From: Paenibacillus sp. FSL W8-0426
GTDB taxonomy: Bacteria; Bacillota; Bacilli; Paenibacillales; Paenibacillaceae
NCBI RefSeq assembly: GCF_037969725.1
Contig: NZ_CP150203.1
Location: forward strand, 4,108,001 to 4,172,000
Direction of reading: 5' to 3'
Length of the DNA: 64,000 nucleotides
Part shown: one piece after another, positions 45,555-54,926 of the stretch
Position numbering within the stretch: position 1 is the first letter of the stretch
Layout of the letters: every line of letters starts with the position of its first letter
The notes under the pieces: generated by a model
Seen by the model: the letters and a program-made list of their open reading frames with translations, nothing else
Told to the model about the DNA's origin: nothing
Databases searched by the model: none
Position numbers and translations under genes: made by a program

Positions 45555-47183
45555 TCAAGCCTGGATAAGGTACATTCTCGCTTCATATGGACGCAGCTCA
45601 CTCTCCGACATTTGGCCTGAATAATTGGATATTAACAGCTGATTTGTCTCTGCCAATTGTTCCTGGAGCGGGAGTTCGGCCTGTTGTCCTTGGAAGTTGC
45701 ATACCACCAGGATTTTGGTTCCATTGAGCGTCCGGGTGTAAGCAAATACATCTGGATGATCCGGGAATATCAGCTCATAATCCCCATATACGATCACGTC
45801 ATGATCTTTTCTTAATTGAATTAGTTTCCGGTAGTAATGGAATATGGATTCAGGGTTATTCAAATTTTCCTCAGCGTGAATGTGCTTGTAATTCGGGTTC
45901 ACTTTAATCCAAGGTTCTCCTTGCGTAAAACCCGCGTTATCGGAAGCATCCCATTGCATCGGTGTTCGCGCGTTATCACGGCCCTTGGTATAGATCGACT
46001 CCATAACGTCGCGTTCAGAATATCCTTTTTCCATTCTTTCCTTATAAAAATTCAGCAATTCAATATCCCGATAATCTTCCATCGCATATTGCACATTCGT
46101 CATGCCTAATTCTTCACCCTGGTAAATGTAAGGCGTACCTTGCATGCCATGAAGAAGCGTGGCCAACATTTTAGCCGATTCGATCCGGAATGGTCCGTCA
46201 TTTCCCCAACGGGAAACGATTCGAGGCAAGTCGTGATTGTTCCAGAACAAACTGTTCCAGCCTTCCCCCTTGAGCTCTGTCTGCCACTTGGACAGCACTT
46301 TTTTTAATTCCATCACATCCAAAGGTTTAAGATCCCACTTTCCTTTCCCTTCTTGTTCATCCAGGCTGATGTGTTCGAATTGAAATACCATGGAAAACTC
46401 GCTGCCGTCCGGGTTGCTGTACCATTTTGCGATGTCCGGGGTGGCGCCCCATGTTTCTCCAACGGTGAGCAGGTCTCCCGCTTTTTGAAACGTTTCCTTA
46501 CTCAGTTCCCTGATGTATTTATGCAAATGAGGTCCGTTCCCCGTAATCTTCAAATCCGGCTCTTTGCCGATGAGATCAATGACGTCAAGTCGAAAACCGC
46601 CGACGCCCTTATCGATCCACCAATTGATCATATCGTAAATTTCCTGCCGGACTTTGGGGTTTTCCCAGTTGAGATCCGGCTGTTTGGCCGAAAACAGATG
46701 CAAATAATATTGCCCGATCTCAGGCACCCACTGCCAAGCTGAACCACCGAATGTGGAGCCCAAGTCGTTTGGGGGCGTTCCTTCTACGCCATCTCTCCAG
46801 ACATAATAGTCATGGTACGGATTGTCTTTGCTTTTTTTGGCTTCCTGGAACCAGGGATGTTCATCCGAAGTATGGTTCAACACCAAATCCATAATGATCC
46901 GGATGTTGCGTTCCCCGGCTTCATGAATTAACGTTTCCATATCTTCCAAAGACCCGAACATCGGATCGATATCCTGATAATCGGAAATATCATAACCAAA
47001 GTCGTCTTGCGGAGATTTGCAAACCGGCGATAGCCAGATGGCACCGATTCCGAGTTTCTGCAAATAATCCAGCCGGGACACAATGCCCTTCAGGTCGCCG
47101 ATTCCATCCCCGTTGCTATCCTGAAAGCTCCGTGGATAAATTTGATACACGACAGTCTCTTTCCACCATTTTTTATGTTCCAT
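45555..47183 (-). CDS. GH13 oligo-1,6-glucosidase-like enzyme
   Basis: 542 residues. Nucleophile Asp200 in GFRLDVIDLIGKEPD, acid/base Glu243 in VGETWG, Asp318 in NNHDLPR. Val201 after the nucleophile predicts cleavage of alpha-1,6 linkages (isomaltose, panose, dextran oligomers); trehalose-6-phosphate hydrolases share this Val, but no PTS partner is here. Intracellular. Separated from the upstream permease by a 250-base gap that holds the full copy of the dispersed repeat. Confidence 0.92.
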   Translation of the reverse strand: MEHKKWWKETVVYQIYPRSFQDSNGDGIGDLKGIVSRLDYLQKLGIGAIWLSPVCKSPQDDFGYDISDYQDIDPMFGSLEDMETLIHEAGERNIRIIMDLVLNHTSDEHPWFQEAKKSKDNPYHDYYVWRDGVEGTPPNDLGSTFGGSAWQWVPEIGQYYLHLFSAKQPDLNWENPKVRQEIYDMINWWIDKGVGGFRLDVIDLIGKEPDLKITGNGPHLHKYIRELSKETFQKAGDLLTVGETWGATPDIAKWYSNPDGSEFSMVFQFEHISLDEQEGKGKWDLKPLDVMELKKVLSKWQTELKGEGWNSLFWNNHDLPRIVSRWGNDGPFRIESAKMLATLLHGMQGTPYIYQGEELGMTNVQYAMEDYRDIELLNFYKERMEKGYSERDVMESIYTKGRDNARTPMQWDASDNAGFTQGEPWIKVNPNYKHIHAEENLNNPESIFHYYRKLIQLRKDHDVIVYGDYELIFPDHPDVFAYTRTLNGTKILVVCNFQGQQAELPLQEQLAETNQLLISNYSGQMSESELRPYEARMYLIQA

Positions 47184-47233
47184 CGTTCATACAACCTTTC
47201 TAACACATGTATATAGAAACCGCACTATTCAAT

Positions 47234-47400
47234 TACACTAGGCCACTACGAGTGCAGCACCATCTTCCGATCGCTGTTATCCCCAGATTTTTTCGATTTC
47301 CTTTTTCAAAGGAGAAAATCCGGTGATAAAGGCGACCGCTTCGCTTCTCCAGATTGGTCCTGCCTCTCCGTTAAGATGCGTATGTTTTTTGCGGTTTTTA
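47234..47400 (-). repeat. Dispersed intergenic repeat, copy B (near full length)
   Basis: About 167 bases between the permease and GH13 genes. Its first half on the minus strand matches 28919-28992; its second half (AATCTGGGG, TAAC, GCGATCGGA, GATGGT blocks) matches 58284-58350. An internal small hairpin TCCTTT-GAAA-AAGGA lies in the middle. It contains no reading frame of note. Confidence 0.85.
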
Positions 47401-47435
47401 TACTCGGTTTATCTTCATGGTTTCACAGCATCTTA

Positions 47436-48329
47436 TTATTCCTTGACCGATCCGACGACAATGCCGGTGACAAAGTATTTTTGCAGCAAGGGATAAATCA
47501 GCAGCAGCGGGATGACGGCGACTACGATTTTGGCTGCATTCAGGTTTTTGTTCGAAATTTCGGTCAGACTGCTGAGCTCGGAAGAATTGGTCCCGGCTTG
47601 CAGCAGTTCCGCAATATTCACGTTAAGGGATTGAATATAGGTCATTAGCGGATAATTGCTGACTTTGGTCATGTAGATCAAACCGCTGAAGAAGTCATTC
47701 CACGTACCGACGATACTGAATAACGCAACCGTCGCCAGCGCCGGGATGGATACGGGAACATACACTTTGAATAAGACCTGGAGCGGGTTCGCCCCATCGA
47801 TGAATGCGGCTTCTTCCAGCGCTTTAGGCACGGCAGAGAAGAAATTCATCACGAGAATAACACTGAAAATAGGAACAGCCCCCGGCAGAACAAGCGACCA
47901 GATCGTATTCAGCATATCCAGGTTTTTGATCAACAGGTAGCTGGGAATCATGCCCCCGCTGAACAGCATGGCAAAAATCATAATATTCATATAAATGTTT
48001 CTGCCCTTGAATTCCCTTTTCGACTTGGATAGCGGGTATGCCATCAATATGATAAGAATCATGTTAAGGATCAGTGTAAGCACGACGCGCAGCACGGATA
48101 TGCCGAAAGAACGCCAGAACTGGGCATCGTCGATAATTTTCGTATACGCTGCTGTTGTAAAATTGACCGGAATGAGGCCTACCGCATTCGCGGATACGGC
48201 CTCGCTGCTGCTGAATGAAATCGCAACGATGTTCCATAACGGAAGAAGGCAGATCAATGCCAGGAAGATGACGATGGCATAGATGGCAAACCGGCCAATT
48301 CGGTCTTTTACATTTGCGGAATAGGGCAC
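47436..48329 (-). CDS. Carbohydrate ABC transporter permease (YtcP/MalG-like)
   Basis: 297 residues from GTG 48329, 9 bases after AAGGAGG. Six membrane helices; EAA loop VPKALEEAAFIDGANPLQVLFKVYVPVS; C-terminus YPLLQKYFVTGIVVGSVKE. Partner of the LplB-type permease 13 bases upstream. The ATPase must come from elsewhere in the genome. Confidence 0.93.
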   Translation of the reverse strand: MPYSANVKDRIGRFAIYAIVIFLALICLLPLWNIVAISFSSSEAVSANAVGLIPVNFTTAAYTKIIDDAQFWRSFGISVLRVVLTLILNMILIILMAYPLSKSKREFKGRNIYMNIMIFAMLFSGGMIPSYLLIKNLDMLNTIWSLVLPGAVPIFSVILVMNFFSAVPKALEEAAFIDGANPLQVLFKVYVPVSIPALATVALFSIVGTWNDFFSGLIYMTKVSNYPLMTYIQSLNVNIAELLQAGTNSSELSSLTEISNKNLNAAKIVVAVIPLLLIYPLLQKYFVTGIVVGSVKE

Positions 48330-48342
48330 GGACGTTGCCTCC

Positions 48343-49257
48343 TTAAAATATTTTTCGGTCGGTATATTTTTTGGCCAATTGATTGGCGGACAAAAGCAAA
48401 ACGATTCCGATCACGGATTTGAACAAGCCGACAGCCGTACCGAAGCTATACTGACGCCCGACAAGTCCGATGCGATAAACATAGGTATCCAGAATATCTC
48501 CCGACTCATAGACGACCGGGTTATACAGATTATAGATTTGATCGAAGCCGGCACTCAAAATATTGGTCAGGCTCATTACACCCATGAGGAGGATAATAGG
48601 CAGCATGCCCGGCAGGGTAATATGCCATACTTTTCTCCACCAGCTGGCCCCATCCATTCCTGCCGCTTCATACAGACCGGGATCGATCGAAGTGATGGCA
48701 GCCAAATAGACGATGGAACTGTAACCGAACTCCTTCCACACGTCCGTTCCAATAATCAGTGGCTGGAACCAGGTGTTGCTGCCAAGGAAATTAATATTTT
48801 GCAGGCCAAAGAACGCCAACATTTGATTCACGATTCCGTCCAGACTGAACATGTTGACAACGACGGACGCCAGAACGACCCAGGATAAAAAGTGCGGCAG
48901 ATAAACGATCGTCTGCACGGATTTTTTGACGAGTTTCAGGCGGATCTCATTTAACAAAATGGAAAAAATGATCGCCATCATCGTTCCGAGCACAATTTTG
49001 GCAATGGCAATCACCAGCGTATTGCTGATGACCTGCGCGATATCCGGCAGCTTAAACATATAAATAAAATGCTTCAACCCGACAAACTCGGAGCCGAACA
49101 TGCCCTTGGCCGGTATGTAGTCCTGAAAAGCCGTAATGACGCCGACCATCGGAACATAGCTGAATACCAGCAAAAACAAAATGCCCGGCAGCATCATCAT
49201 ATGGTACATGGCACCCGTGCCTAACCGGCCTCTTGCTTTCAAATTCCCCTGCTTCAT
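48343..49257 (-). CDS. Sugar ABC transporter permease (LplB-like)
   Basis: 304 residues from ATG 49257, 7 bases after AAAGGGG. First helix region AMYHMMMLPGILFLLVFSYVPMVGVITAFQDYIPAKGMFGSEFVGLKHF is typical of LplB; EAA loop ITSIDPGLYEAAGMDGASWWRKVWHITLPGM. It follows the lipoprotein gene by about 60 bases. Confidence 0.93.
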   Translation of the reverse strand: MKQGNLKARGRLGTGAMYHMMMLPGILFLLVFSYVPMVGVITAFQDYIPAKGMFGSEFVGLKHFIYMFKLPDIAQVISNTLVIAIAKIVLGTMMAIIFSILLNEIRLKLVKKSVQTIVYLPHFLSWVVLASVVVNMFSLDGIVNQMLAFFGLQNINFLGSNTWFQPLIIGTDVWKEFGYSSIVYLAAITSIDPGLYEAAGMDGASWWRKVWHITLPGMLPIILLMGVMSLTNILSAGFDQIYNLYNPVVYESGDILDTYVYRIGLVGRQYSFGTAVGLFKSVIGIVLLLSANQLAKKYTDRKIF

Positions 49258-49317
49258 GGATGAACCCCTTTCGTGAAGAAAGGCTGCAATCGCAGCCCTG
49301 CCATTGTTCATGGATGT

Positions 49318-51054
49318 TTATTTTTTCGATGCGATCTCGGCTTGTATTTCCTGAATGACTTGGTCGCCGCCTTGTTTCTTCCAATTGCTGACGAAGGTAT
49401 CGAAGTAGTCCAGAGACTCTGAACCTGTCACGATTTTGATGAACGATTCCTGCTCCAGCTTCGTCAGATTCGCCCACGTCTGTTTCATGCTTGGCGTCGT
49501 TCCGGAGAATGCAGGTGTCATCCATACGAATTTATTTTCCTCTGTCAGTTTGTCGATCAGCCCGACTCCGTTGATCCGCGAGTGATATTTCGACCAGGCC
49601 GTAACGTTATCCGTATCCATATCGCTCAAATAGGTTTTGATGCTTCCGATATTGTTTTTCGATTCGGTTGTACGAACTTGATCCAGACCGATCTCTCCTT
49701 TAATCCCGCGAACGACGTCGGAATAATCATCCAGCAGCGACGTAGCGGAGTTGACTTCGATATTAAAAGGTCGGGTCGAACCGTCTACCCCGGTTTCCTG
49801 ATACTTGGCGGCTTCCGGCATCGTTGTTGCGACATCTTTATCATTGGCCAGTTTGTCGTAGAACAGGTTTACAATTTTGACGGCCAGTTCAGGGTGCTCA
49901 TATCCTTTTCTTACCACGATGAACTGATTGGATGGATTGGCATGCGCCACGTTCACTTTACCGTTTGCATCCTCCAACGTATATGCCGTGAATTTTGCAT
50001 CTTTATCCATCTGTTTCACGCTGATCAGTCCCCAGTCGGGAATATGCCATGGTCCAAAAGCGATCCCGCTTTGGCCGTTGGTGTAGAGTGCGGTAATATC
50101 ATCAAACGTGCGTGTCCCGAATTGCGGGTCGATGATCCCTTTCTTGAACCAATCCGCCATGATGCCCAGCATCCGCTTCGTTTCTTCTGTTGTGGAACCA
50201 TAAACGATGCTGCCGTCTTCGCCATTCATCCAATATTGCGGGAATGCGCCCTCTGTTGAGGCAACTCCCAGCATGGTATAGGCAGAAGCATTATAATCTG
50301 TTGTGTTCAGCGTATTCACAAATGGAATGCCGACCGGGTTTCCGGATTGACCAGGATCTCTTTTCAGAAATTCCAGCGCCGTTTTCTCCACTTCATCGAG
50401 CGTGAGGGCTCCGTCTCCATCGGCATCTAGTTGAATGCCCAGCAGATCCAGCCAATCTTGACGGACCCAAACCATCGCTGGTGCGGAATCCAAAGCAGTT
50501 GCCGGAAGGGCCATCAAACGTCCATCGATCGTTGCATTGTCCAAAGCGCGTCCATCATAGGAATCATAAATCTGCTTGATGTTATCCGTGGCATATTGAT
50601 CGTAAACGGCCGTCAGATCCTCAATCAGATCATTATCCACCAGTTCCTTCAGCTCATCCTTGGAATCGACGCGCATCATGTCAGGCAGTTCCCCGGATGC
50701 GATGGCCAGCGAAACTTGACGGCTGTAATCTTCGCCATTAGCTTCAAATTGATCTTTAATCTGAGCGTTAAACGTGTCTTTGACCAGTCGGGTATATGCG
50801 TTATTCTCATAGGTGTCTCCCGCCGGCAGTTTCGGGTTGGCCGTAGTTACGCGACCCATGGTGACGGTGATTTCATCTTTATAAGCGCTGAACGGATCTC
50901 CCGGCGTTACCTCATATTTGCCTGCTTCCTCCGCCGTAGGAGCATCGGAGGCGCCCCCACATGCCGCAAGGGTTGTAACCATCAGCGCAGACATCGACAG
51001 CACGGCCAGGCGTTTCGTCAACCGCTCGCTTTTCATGGACCATTTTGTTCTCAT
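49318..51054 (-). CDS. Alpha-glucoside ABC transporter substrate-binding lipoprotein
   Basis: 578 residues from ATG 51054, which starts a signal peptide (RLAVLSMSALMVTTLAACGG, lipobox LAAC). The ATG at 51105 lies inside a likely -10 box and has no ribosome site. The mature protein contains a Ca-binding-like loop DADGDGALTLDE near residue 240, seen in many Paenibacillus extracellular solute-binding proteins. Ligand inferred as alpha-glucosides from the two GH13 enzymes downstream. First gene of the five-gene catabolic operon. Confidence 0.9.
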   Translation of the reverse strand: MRTKWSMKSERLTKRLAVLSMSALMVTTLAACGGASDAPTAEEAGKYEVTPGDPFSAYKDEITVTMGRVTTANPKLPAGDTYENNAYTRLVKDTFNAQIKDQFEANGEDYSRQVSLAIASGELPDMMRVDSKDELKELVDNDLIEDLTAVYDQYATDNIKQIYDSYDGRALDNATIDGRLMALPATALDSAPAMVWVRQDWLDLLGIQLDADGDGALTLDEVEKTALEFLKRDPGQSGNPVGIPFVNTLNTTDYNASAYTMLGVASTEGAFPQYWMNGEDGSIVYGSTTEETKRMLGIMADWFKKGIIDPQFGTRTFDDITALYTNGQSGIAFGPWHIPDWGLISVKQMDKDAKFTAYTLEDANGKVNVAHANPSNQFIVVRKGYEHPELAVKIVNLFYDKLANDKDVATTMPEAAKYQETGVDGSTRPFNIEVNSATSLLDDYSDVVRGIKGEIGLDQVRTTESKNNIGSIKTYLSDMDTDNVTAWSKYHSRINGVGLIDKLTEENKFVWMTPAFSGTTPSMKQTWANLTKLEQESFIKIVTGSESLDYFDTFVSNWKKQGGDQVIQEIQAEIASKK

Positions 51055-51103
51055 CGCATTCGATTCCCCTTCGTTCTGATTGTTTATTGTTGTTTGCGCT
51101 TTC

Positions 51104-51109
51104 ATTATA
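51104..51109 (-). promoter_or_regulatory. Candidate -10 box of the alpha-glucoside operon
   Basis: TATAAT on the minus strand, 50 bases before the chosen start of the lipoprotein gene. The -35 is poor, as expected for an activator-dependent promoter. Upstream, at 51200-51213, is the perfect palindrome GTTCAC-TT-GTGAAC, a possible regulator site. The 333-base gap holds no gene. Confidence 0.35.
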
Positions 51110-51265
51110 AAATAAAGAGAAGACTCATCGAGATAGGGATTGAACGTCTGTTTGGATAGAAGAATGGTTACAGTTTCAACCGGAATCCCTGAAACAGCGG
51201 TTCACTTGTGAACATTTATCCTACCTGCTGACATACAATCGTCTATCCATGCGATTCGTCGGTCA

Positions 51266-51306
51266 AAAAACAAAAACCGGCAGCTCCTGAAACAGGAATC
51301 TGACGG
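51266..51306 (-). terminator. Terminator of the yesM-yesN-like operon
   Basis: On the minus strand an extended stem centred on TCCTG-TTT-CAGGA, framed by CAG/CTG and CCG/CGG, is followed by TTTTTGTTTTTTG. About 80 bases past the response-regulator stop. It means the transporter operon needs its own promoter. Confidence 0.8.
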
Positions 51307-51387
51307 CGTTCAACGATCATCGTGGGATTTGGTCACCCAGCCCGCTTCCTTGACCTTTATATTCGTTTTTTTCGTCTAGATCGTCGG

Positions 51388-52812
51388 TCATCTGGAAGAG
51401 GTTTGCTGTTTATCCCCTCTCCCGGCCTGCCGATATTCGCTTGGCAGCATGCCTGTCAGTTCGCGAAACATGCGGCTGAAATATTTTTCATCCGTATAGC
51501 CTACCCGCTCCGCAATCCAAAAAATCGTATTATTCGTATTCAGTAAATACTCTTTGGACTTCTCTATTCGTATGAATCGGGAGTACTCATTAAAGGTTTT
51601 CCCCATCAGATCCTTGAAACATTGGCTGAAGTAGCTTCGGCTGATATTGAGCTGTTGGGAGAGGCCGGAAGCTGTATACGCCTGGTCCAAATTATGCTGC
51701 ACGATCATCACCGCTTTTTTCACGGCATCGATGATCTCCTGTGAATACGAAGTCTGTTCATCGGCCTTTCGAATGCCTGAAGCGGTCTGTTTGATCCAAG
51801 CCTCTACCTCGTGCCAGGACTGGAAAGAATGGATCATGGAGATTCTTCCAAGCGTCGTTTGGGCAAAAAGGCGGTTCCACTCCATAACGATCGAGTACAG
51901 CAATCCCATCAGCTGGCCTCGATGCAATCGCAATGATTTGAACTGTTCAATCAGTTGGTTATAGTAACCTTCATGGTGGGTCCAAGGGGTTTGGAACCAA
52001 CTTTGCTTAATCCGATCGATGTCCTCATCCCTCGGTTCTTCAGGAAAGGTGTCTTCCTCATTCATCGAAACGGCAATGACCGGGTCATCCGGATTGTAGG
52101 CATAGAATAAAGACGTCTCTGTATAATTCATAATCCAGTTCTGGATTTGCGACCACGTTCGTTCCTGGATATCGGATATAACCAGCAGCGTACCTTGAGG
52201 AACTTGATTGAGGGATTGCTGCAATTGTTGAAACAGTTGATCCTCTCTGTGTTCAGGTGCCGCCCACATCCAGCTATTCCGCTCAACCTCCCACCTGATC
52301 TCATCTCCATGGGCAGTCAGTTCCAACGGCCACCGCTGCTCGGATTTGCGATCCAGCGAAACCAGCGCGTATACCTTCCGGTAATGAACGTTGAGTTCAT
52401 GCAGCGAAGGCAGCTTTCGATTTGTTTTCGCCAGCTCGTCCATTCGGGAACGGATGCGGTGCAAAACATGTTCGAACTGCTCTTTCTCAAGCTGAACCTT
52501 GGCTATATAGTCGATGGCTCCCAGCCTGAGCGCTTCCTGGATATAATCAAAATCCTGATGCAGCGTCAACACGACGATATGCAGCTCCGGATAAAGCTGC
52601 CTTGCAGCTCGCATCAGTTCAATTCCCGACATCACCGGCATCGCCAGATCCGTCAGCATCAGGTCGACCGGCTGGGATTTCAGGAAATCCAGCGCCTTCG
52701 ACCCGTTGCTGGCTTCTCCGACAACCTCCATGTTGAACTCGCTCCACGGCATCGCAGAGCTTATGCCTTTGCGTACCAGCTTATCGTCATCCACAATCAA
52801 TACCTTAATCAT
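51388..52812 (-). CDS. YesN-like response regulator (receiver + AraC HTH)
   Basis: 474 residues. N-terminal receiver with acidic pocket DDD (8-10), phospho-acceptor Asp55 in MLTDLAMPV and Lys near 103; a long linker; C-terminal AraC double HTH (AYTASGLSQQLNISRSYFSQCFKDLMGKTFNEYSRFIRI...RVGYTDEKYFSRMFRELTGMLPSEYR). The start overlaps the kinase stop (ATGA). It very likely activates the adjacent alpha-glucoside transport operon. Confidence 0.94.
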   Translation of the reverse strand: MIKVLIVDDDKLVRKGISSAMPWSEFNMEVVGEASNGSKALDFLKSQPVDLMLTDLAMPVMSGIELMRAARQLYPELHIVVLTLHQDFDYIQEALRLGAIDYIAKVQLEKEQFEHVLHRIRSRMDELAKTNRKLPSLHELNVHYRKVYALVSLDRKSEQRWPLELTAHGDEIRWEVERNSWMWAAPEHREDQLFQQLQQSLNQVPQGTLLVISDIQERTWSQIQNWIMNYTETSLFYAYNPDDPVIAVSMNEEDTFPEEPRDEDIDRIKQSWFQTPWTHHEGYYNQLIEQFKSLRLHRGQLMGLLYSIVMEWNRLFAQTTLGRISMIHSFQSWHEVEAWIKQTASGIRKADEQTSYSQEIIDAVKKAVMIVQHNLDQAYTASGLSQQLNISRSYFSQCFKDLMGKTFNEYSRFIRIEKSKEYLLNTNNTIFWIAERVGYTDEKYFSRMFRELTGMLPSEYRQAGRGDKQQTSSR

Positions 52813-54521
52813 GCCGAGATCTCTTCTCCTTTAATAGGCAGTATGAGCAATATGCTTGTCCCTGTTCCCAATTCACTCTCAATCACCAGTCGTGCCTGAT
52901 CCCCGTACTGTGCCTGCAGCATGCGGTGGACATAGTTGAGCCCGATGCCCATTCCTACTTTTTGTTGTTCAGCCACACGATTGTTCAGCAGTTTATGAAT
53001 GGCCTCCTCCGTCATGCCTGCTCCGTTGTCTTGGATCATAATGTTCAACGTTGCCGTACGCGTAACTTCAATTTGAATAAAACCTTCGTCGCTCAATCCA
53101 TGATAAAGCGAATTTTCAACCAGCGGTTGCAAAATAAAACGGGGTACGGGGATTTGAAGGACTTGTTCATCCGCGGTAATGCGGACGTCGAATTCAAAGT
53201 CATACCGAATCTGCTGCAAAATCAGATACTGTCTTAGCGCATCGATCTCCTCTTCCATCGTGGACACTTGCCCTAATTTGCCCAAATTGTAATAGAGCAG
53301 CTTGTTCAAAGACTGCACCAGCTTGTCGATTTCCCCTTGTCCGTTCATGACGGCCAGCCAGTGCACCGTATCCAGCGTGTTCATGAGAAAATGCGGATTG
53401 ATCTGATAAAGCAGCTTTTCCACTTCCAGATCGGCACGTATTTTCTCTTTCTGCTGCACTTCCTTGAAGAGGGCCCGGATTTGATGCTGCATATTCGAAA
53501 ATTCACCGAGCAGAAAATCAAATTCGGGAATCTGCGTGCGAGCCTGGCTGCCTGTCGTTTGCGGATTTTTAGACATACCGTTGATCTCCGAATGGAACAG
53601 GCCGAGCGGTTTGTAGACCATCTTCCACAGCAGCCAAGCAAGAAACACGGTAAAGCCGAGGAAAAATAAAGCGACCAGCAATATTTGAAGCAGCCACTGG
53701 CTTTTCTCCTGTTGATACTGAGCCTGCGAAATGACGGATACGACGCTCCATTTCTGCGAGGAATCCTCCTTGAACCAATGATAACCACGGGATATTCCGT
53801 CTTTGGCCGCCCCTTCCGACAAGCTGGAGAAATTTTCTCCGACTCTCATGGCTTCCGGTATTTCACTATAAACGATGTTACCCTCCCCATTCAGGATCAA
53901 ATGCGATAAAGCGCCTTTGTATTGATTGTAGCCAAGCGTTTCCTGTGTCAGGCGAAAACCGGATTCCACGTATATATACACATCGTCCCTTTGAGGCAGT
54001 TGTACTTTTCGCATCGCAGACAACACCAGTTGATCATCGAATCGGTTCATGCTGGTATGAGGACCATAGTACGCAATGCCATATGATTTGAAAAGTACGG
54101 GCAGAGACTCGGGAGCAAAACGATCTTTGATCGGAAAGTTGCCGAACTGGGTCGTGCCTTCTTTCTGAAAGTAATACAAGGTCAAGCCGATATTCGGATT
54201 CGTAAACGTAACGACATTCAGCTCACTCTTTAAGGCATCTCTGGCCTCGATCAATTCGAAAATATCGGCGGAAGGCTTCAAAAATTCATCCAATTTTTTG
54301 CCCAAAGTTCCGCTATAGGACAACTGCTGTGTGACATGATTCATATTCGTGATCGAATTCTCCAGCGAGGACGTCACCTGCTGCAGATTACTGCGGATGC
54401 CATCATCGATTTTATTGGCGAAAATGGAATCAATGGTGTAGTAAGAAATCGCGAATATGCTGATAAAAGGGATAAACGCACTGAGAAAAAACAATAAAAA
54501 AATTCTTTTTTTAAGTGTCAT
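52809..54521 (-). CDS. YesM-like sensor histidine kinase
   Basis: 570 residues from ATG 54521 (MTLKKRIFLLFFLSAF). Membrane helix 1 at 7-29, extracellular sensor domain, helix 2 at about 277-299, HAMP linker, then the His_kinase domain with phospho-acceptor His377 in YQINPHFLMN and an HATPase domain (VENSLYHGL, DNGAGM, GIGLNYVHRML). The type senses extracellular sugars or their binding protein. Preceded by an unusual structured leader. Confidence 0.93.
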   Translation of the reverse strand: MTLKKRIFLLFFLSAFIPFISIFAISYYTIDSIFANKIDDGIRSNLQQVTSSLENSITNMNHVTQQLSYSGTLGKKLDEFLKPSADIFELIEARDALKSELNVVTFTNPNIGLTLYYFQKEGTTQFGNFPIKDRFAPESLPVLFKSYGIAYYGPHTSMNRFDDQLVLSAMRKVQLPQRDDVYIYVESGFRLTQETLGYNQYKGALSHLILNGEGNIVYSEIPEAMRVGENFSSLSEGAAKDGISRGYHWFKEDSSQKWSVVSVISQAQYQQEKSQWLLQILLVALFFLGFTVFLAWLLWKMVYKPLGLFHSEINGMSKNPQTTGSQARTQIPEFDFLLGEFSNMQHQIRALFKEVQQKEKIRADLEVEKLLYQINPHFLMNTLDTVHWLAVMNGQGEIDKLVQSLNKLLYYNLGKLGQVSTMEEEIDALRQYLILQQIRYDFEFDVRITADEQVLQIPVPRFILQPLVENSLYHGLSDEGFIQIEVTRTATLNIMIQDNGAGMTEEAIHKLLNNRVAEQQKVGMGIGLNYVHRMLQAQYGDQARLVIESELGTGTSILLILPIKGEEISA

Positions 54522-54540
54522 GTCGGCCTGCTCTCTCTCC

Positions 54541-54587
54541 TTATAAAAATGAAACAGCAAGCTCCTGGTTATGGAAGCTTGCTGTTT
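54541..54587 (-). promoter_or_regulatory. Terminator-like hairpin in the kinase leader
   Basis: Perfect 12-bp stem AAACAGCAAGCT/AGCTTGCTGTTT with a 12-base loop, followed on the minus strand by CATTTTTATAA and then the ribosome-site region of the kinase gene. It lies 20-66 bases before the start codon, so it could attenuate transcription of the two-component operon. Confidence 0.55.
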
Positions 54588-54727
54588 ATATCCATACAGC
54601 TGTACCGATTATCTTTTTCCCCGTAGGCATCGGCCTACTTGAAGCTTGTCGGCATCTCAATCCATTCAGGCAGAAAAAACCAGGGACCCTTTTATCTCCG
54701 GCCGTCCAAGTCCAATTTCTTTTCATA

Positions 54728-54755
54728 ATTATAGATCGATATTCAAATATGTCAA
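54728..54755 (-). promoter_or_regulatory. Promoter of the yesM-yesN-like operon
   Basis: Perfect TTGACA (54750-54755) and TATAAT (54728-54733) on the minus strand with a 16-base spacer. A weak cre-like sequence (AACGCTTTCA on the plus strand) overlaps the -35. It implies a leader of about 200 bases, which also contains the perfect hairpin GTAGGC-ATCG-GCCTAC at 54623-54638. Confidence 0.7.
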
Positions 54756-54845
54756 ACGCTTTCATTCGTGCTGGGAGTTAAACCGATATTGAATCGTAAT
54801 ACAGAAAAAAATGTTACGGAATGAATCGCTTAACAATGACGAAAA

Positions 54846-54875
54846 AACCTTTGCTGATTTTCATCAGCAAAGGTT
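54846..54875 (-). terminator. Terminator of the CotF-family gene
   Basis: Perfect 13-bp stem AACCTTTGCTGAT/ATCAGCAAAGGTT with a GAAA loop on the minus strand, followed by a T-run. About 50 bases past the coat gene stop. Confidence 0.93.
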
Positions 54876-54926
54876 CTCTGTTTCAACATAATTGTAATTC
54901 ACCGAAATCCATGTGCTTCAAACGGC

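Noticed and set aside
51188..51206. cre-like sequence near the alpha-glucoside operon
   Set aside because: The spacing between half-sites is one base too long for the 14-base CcpA consensus.
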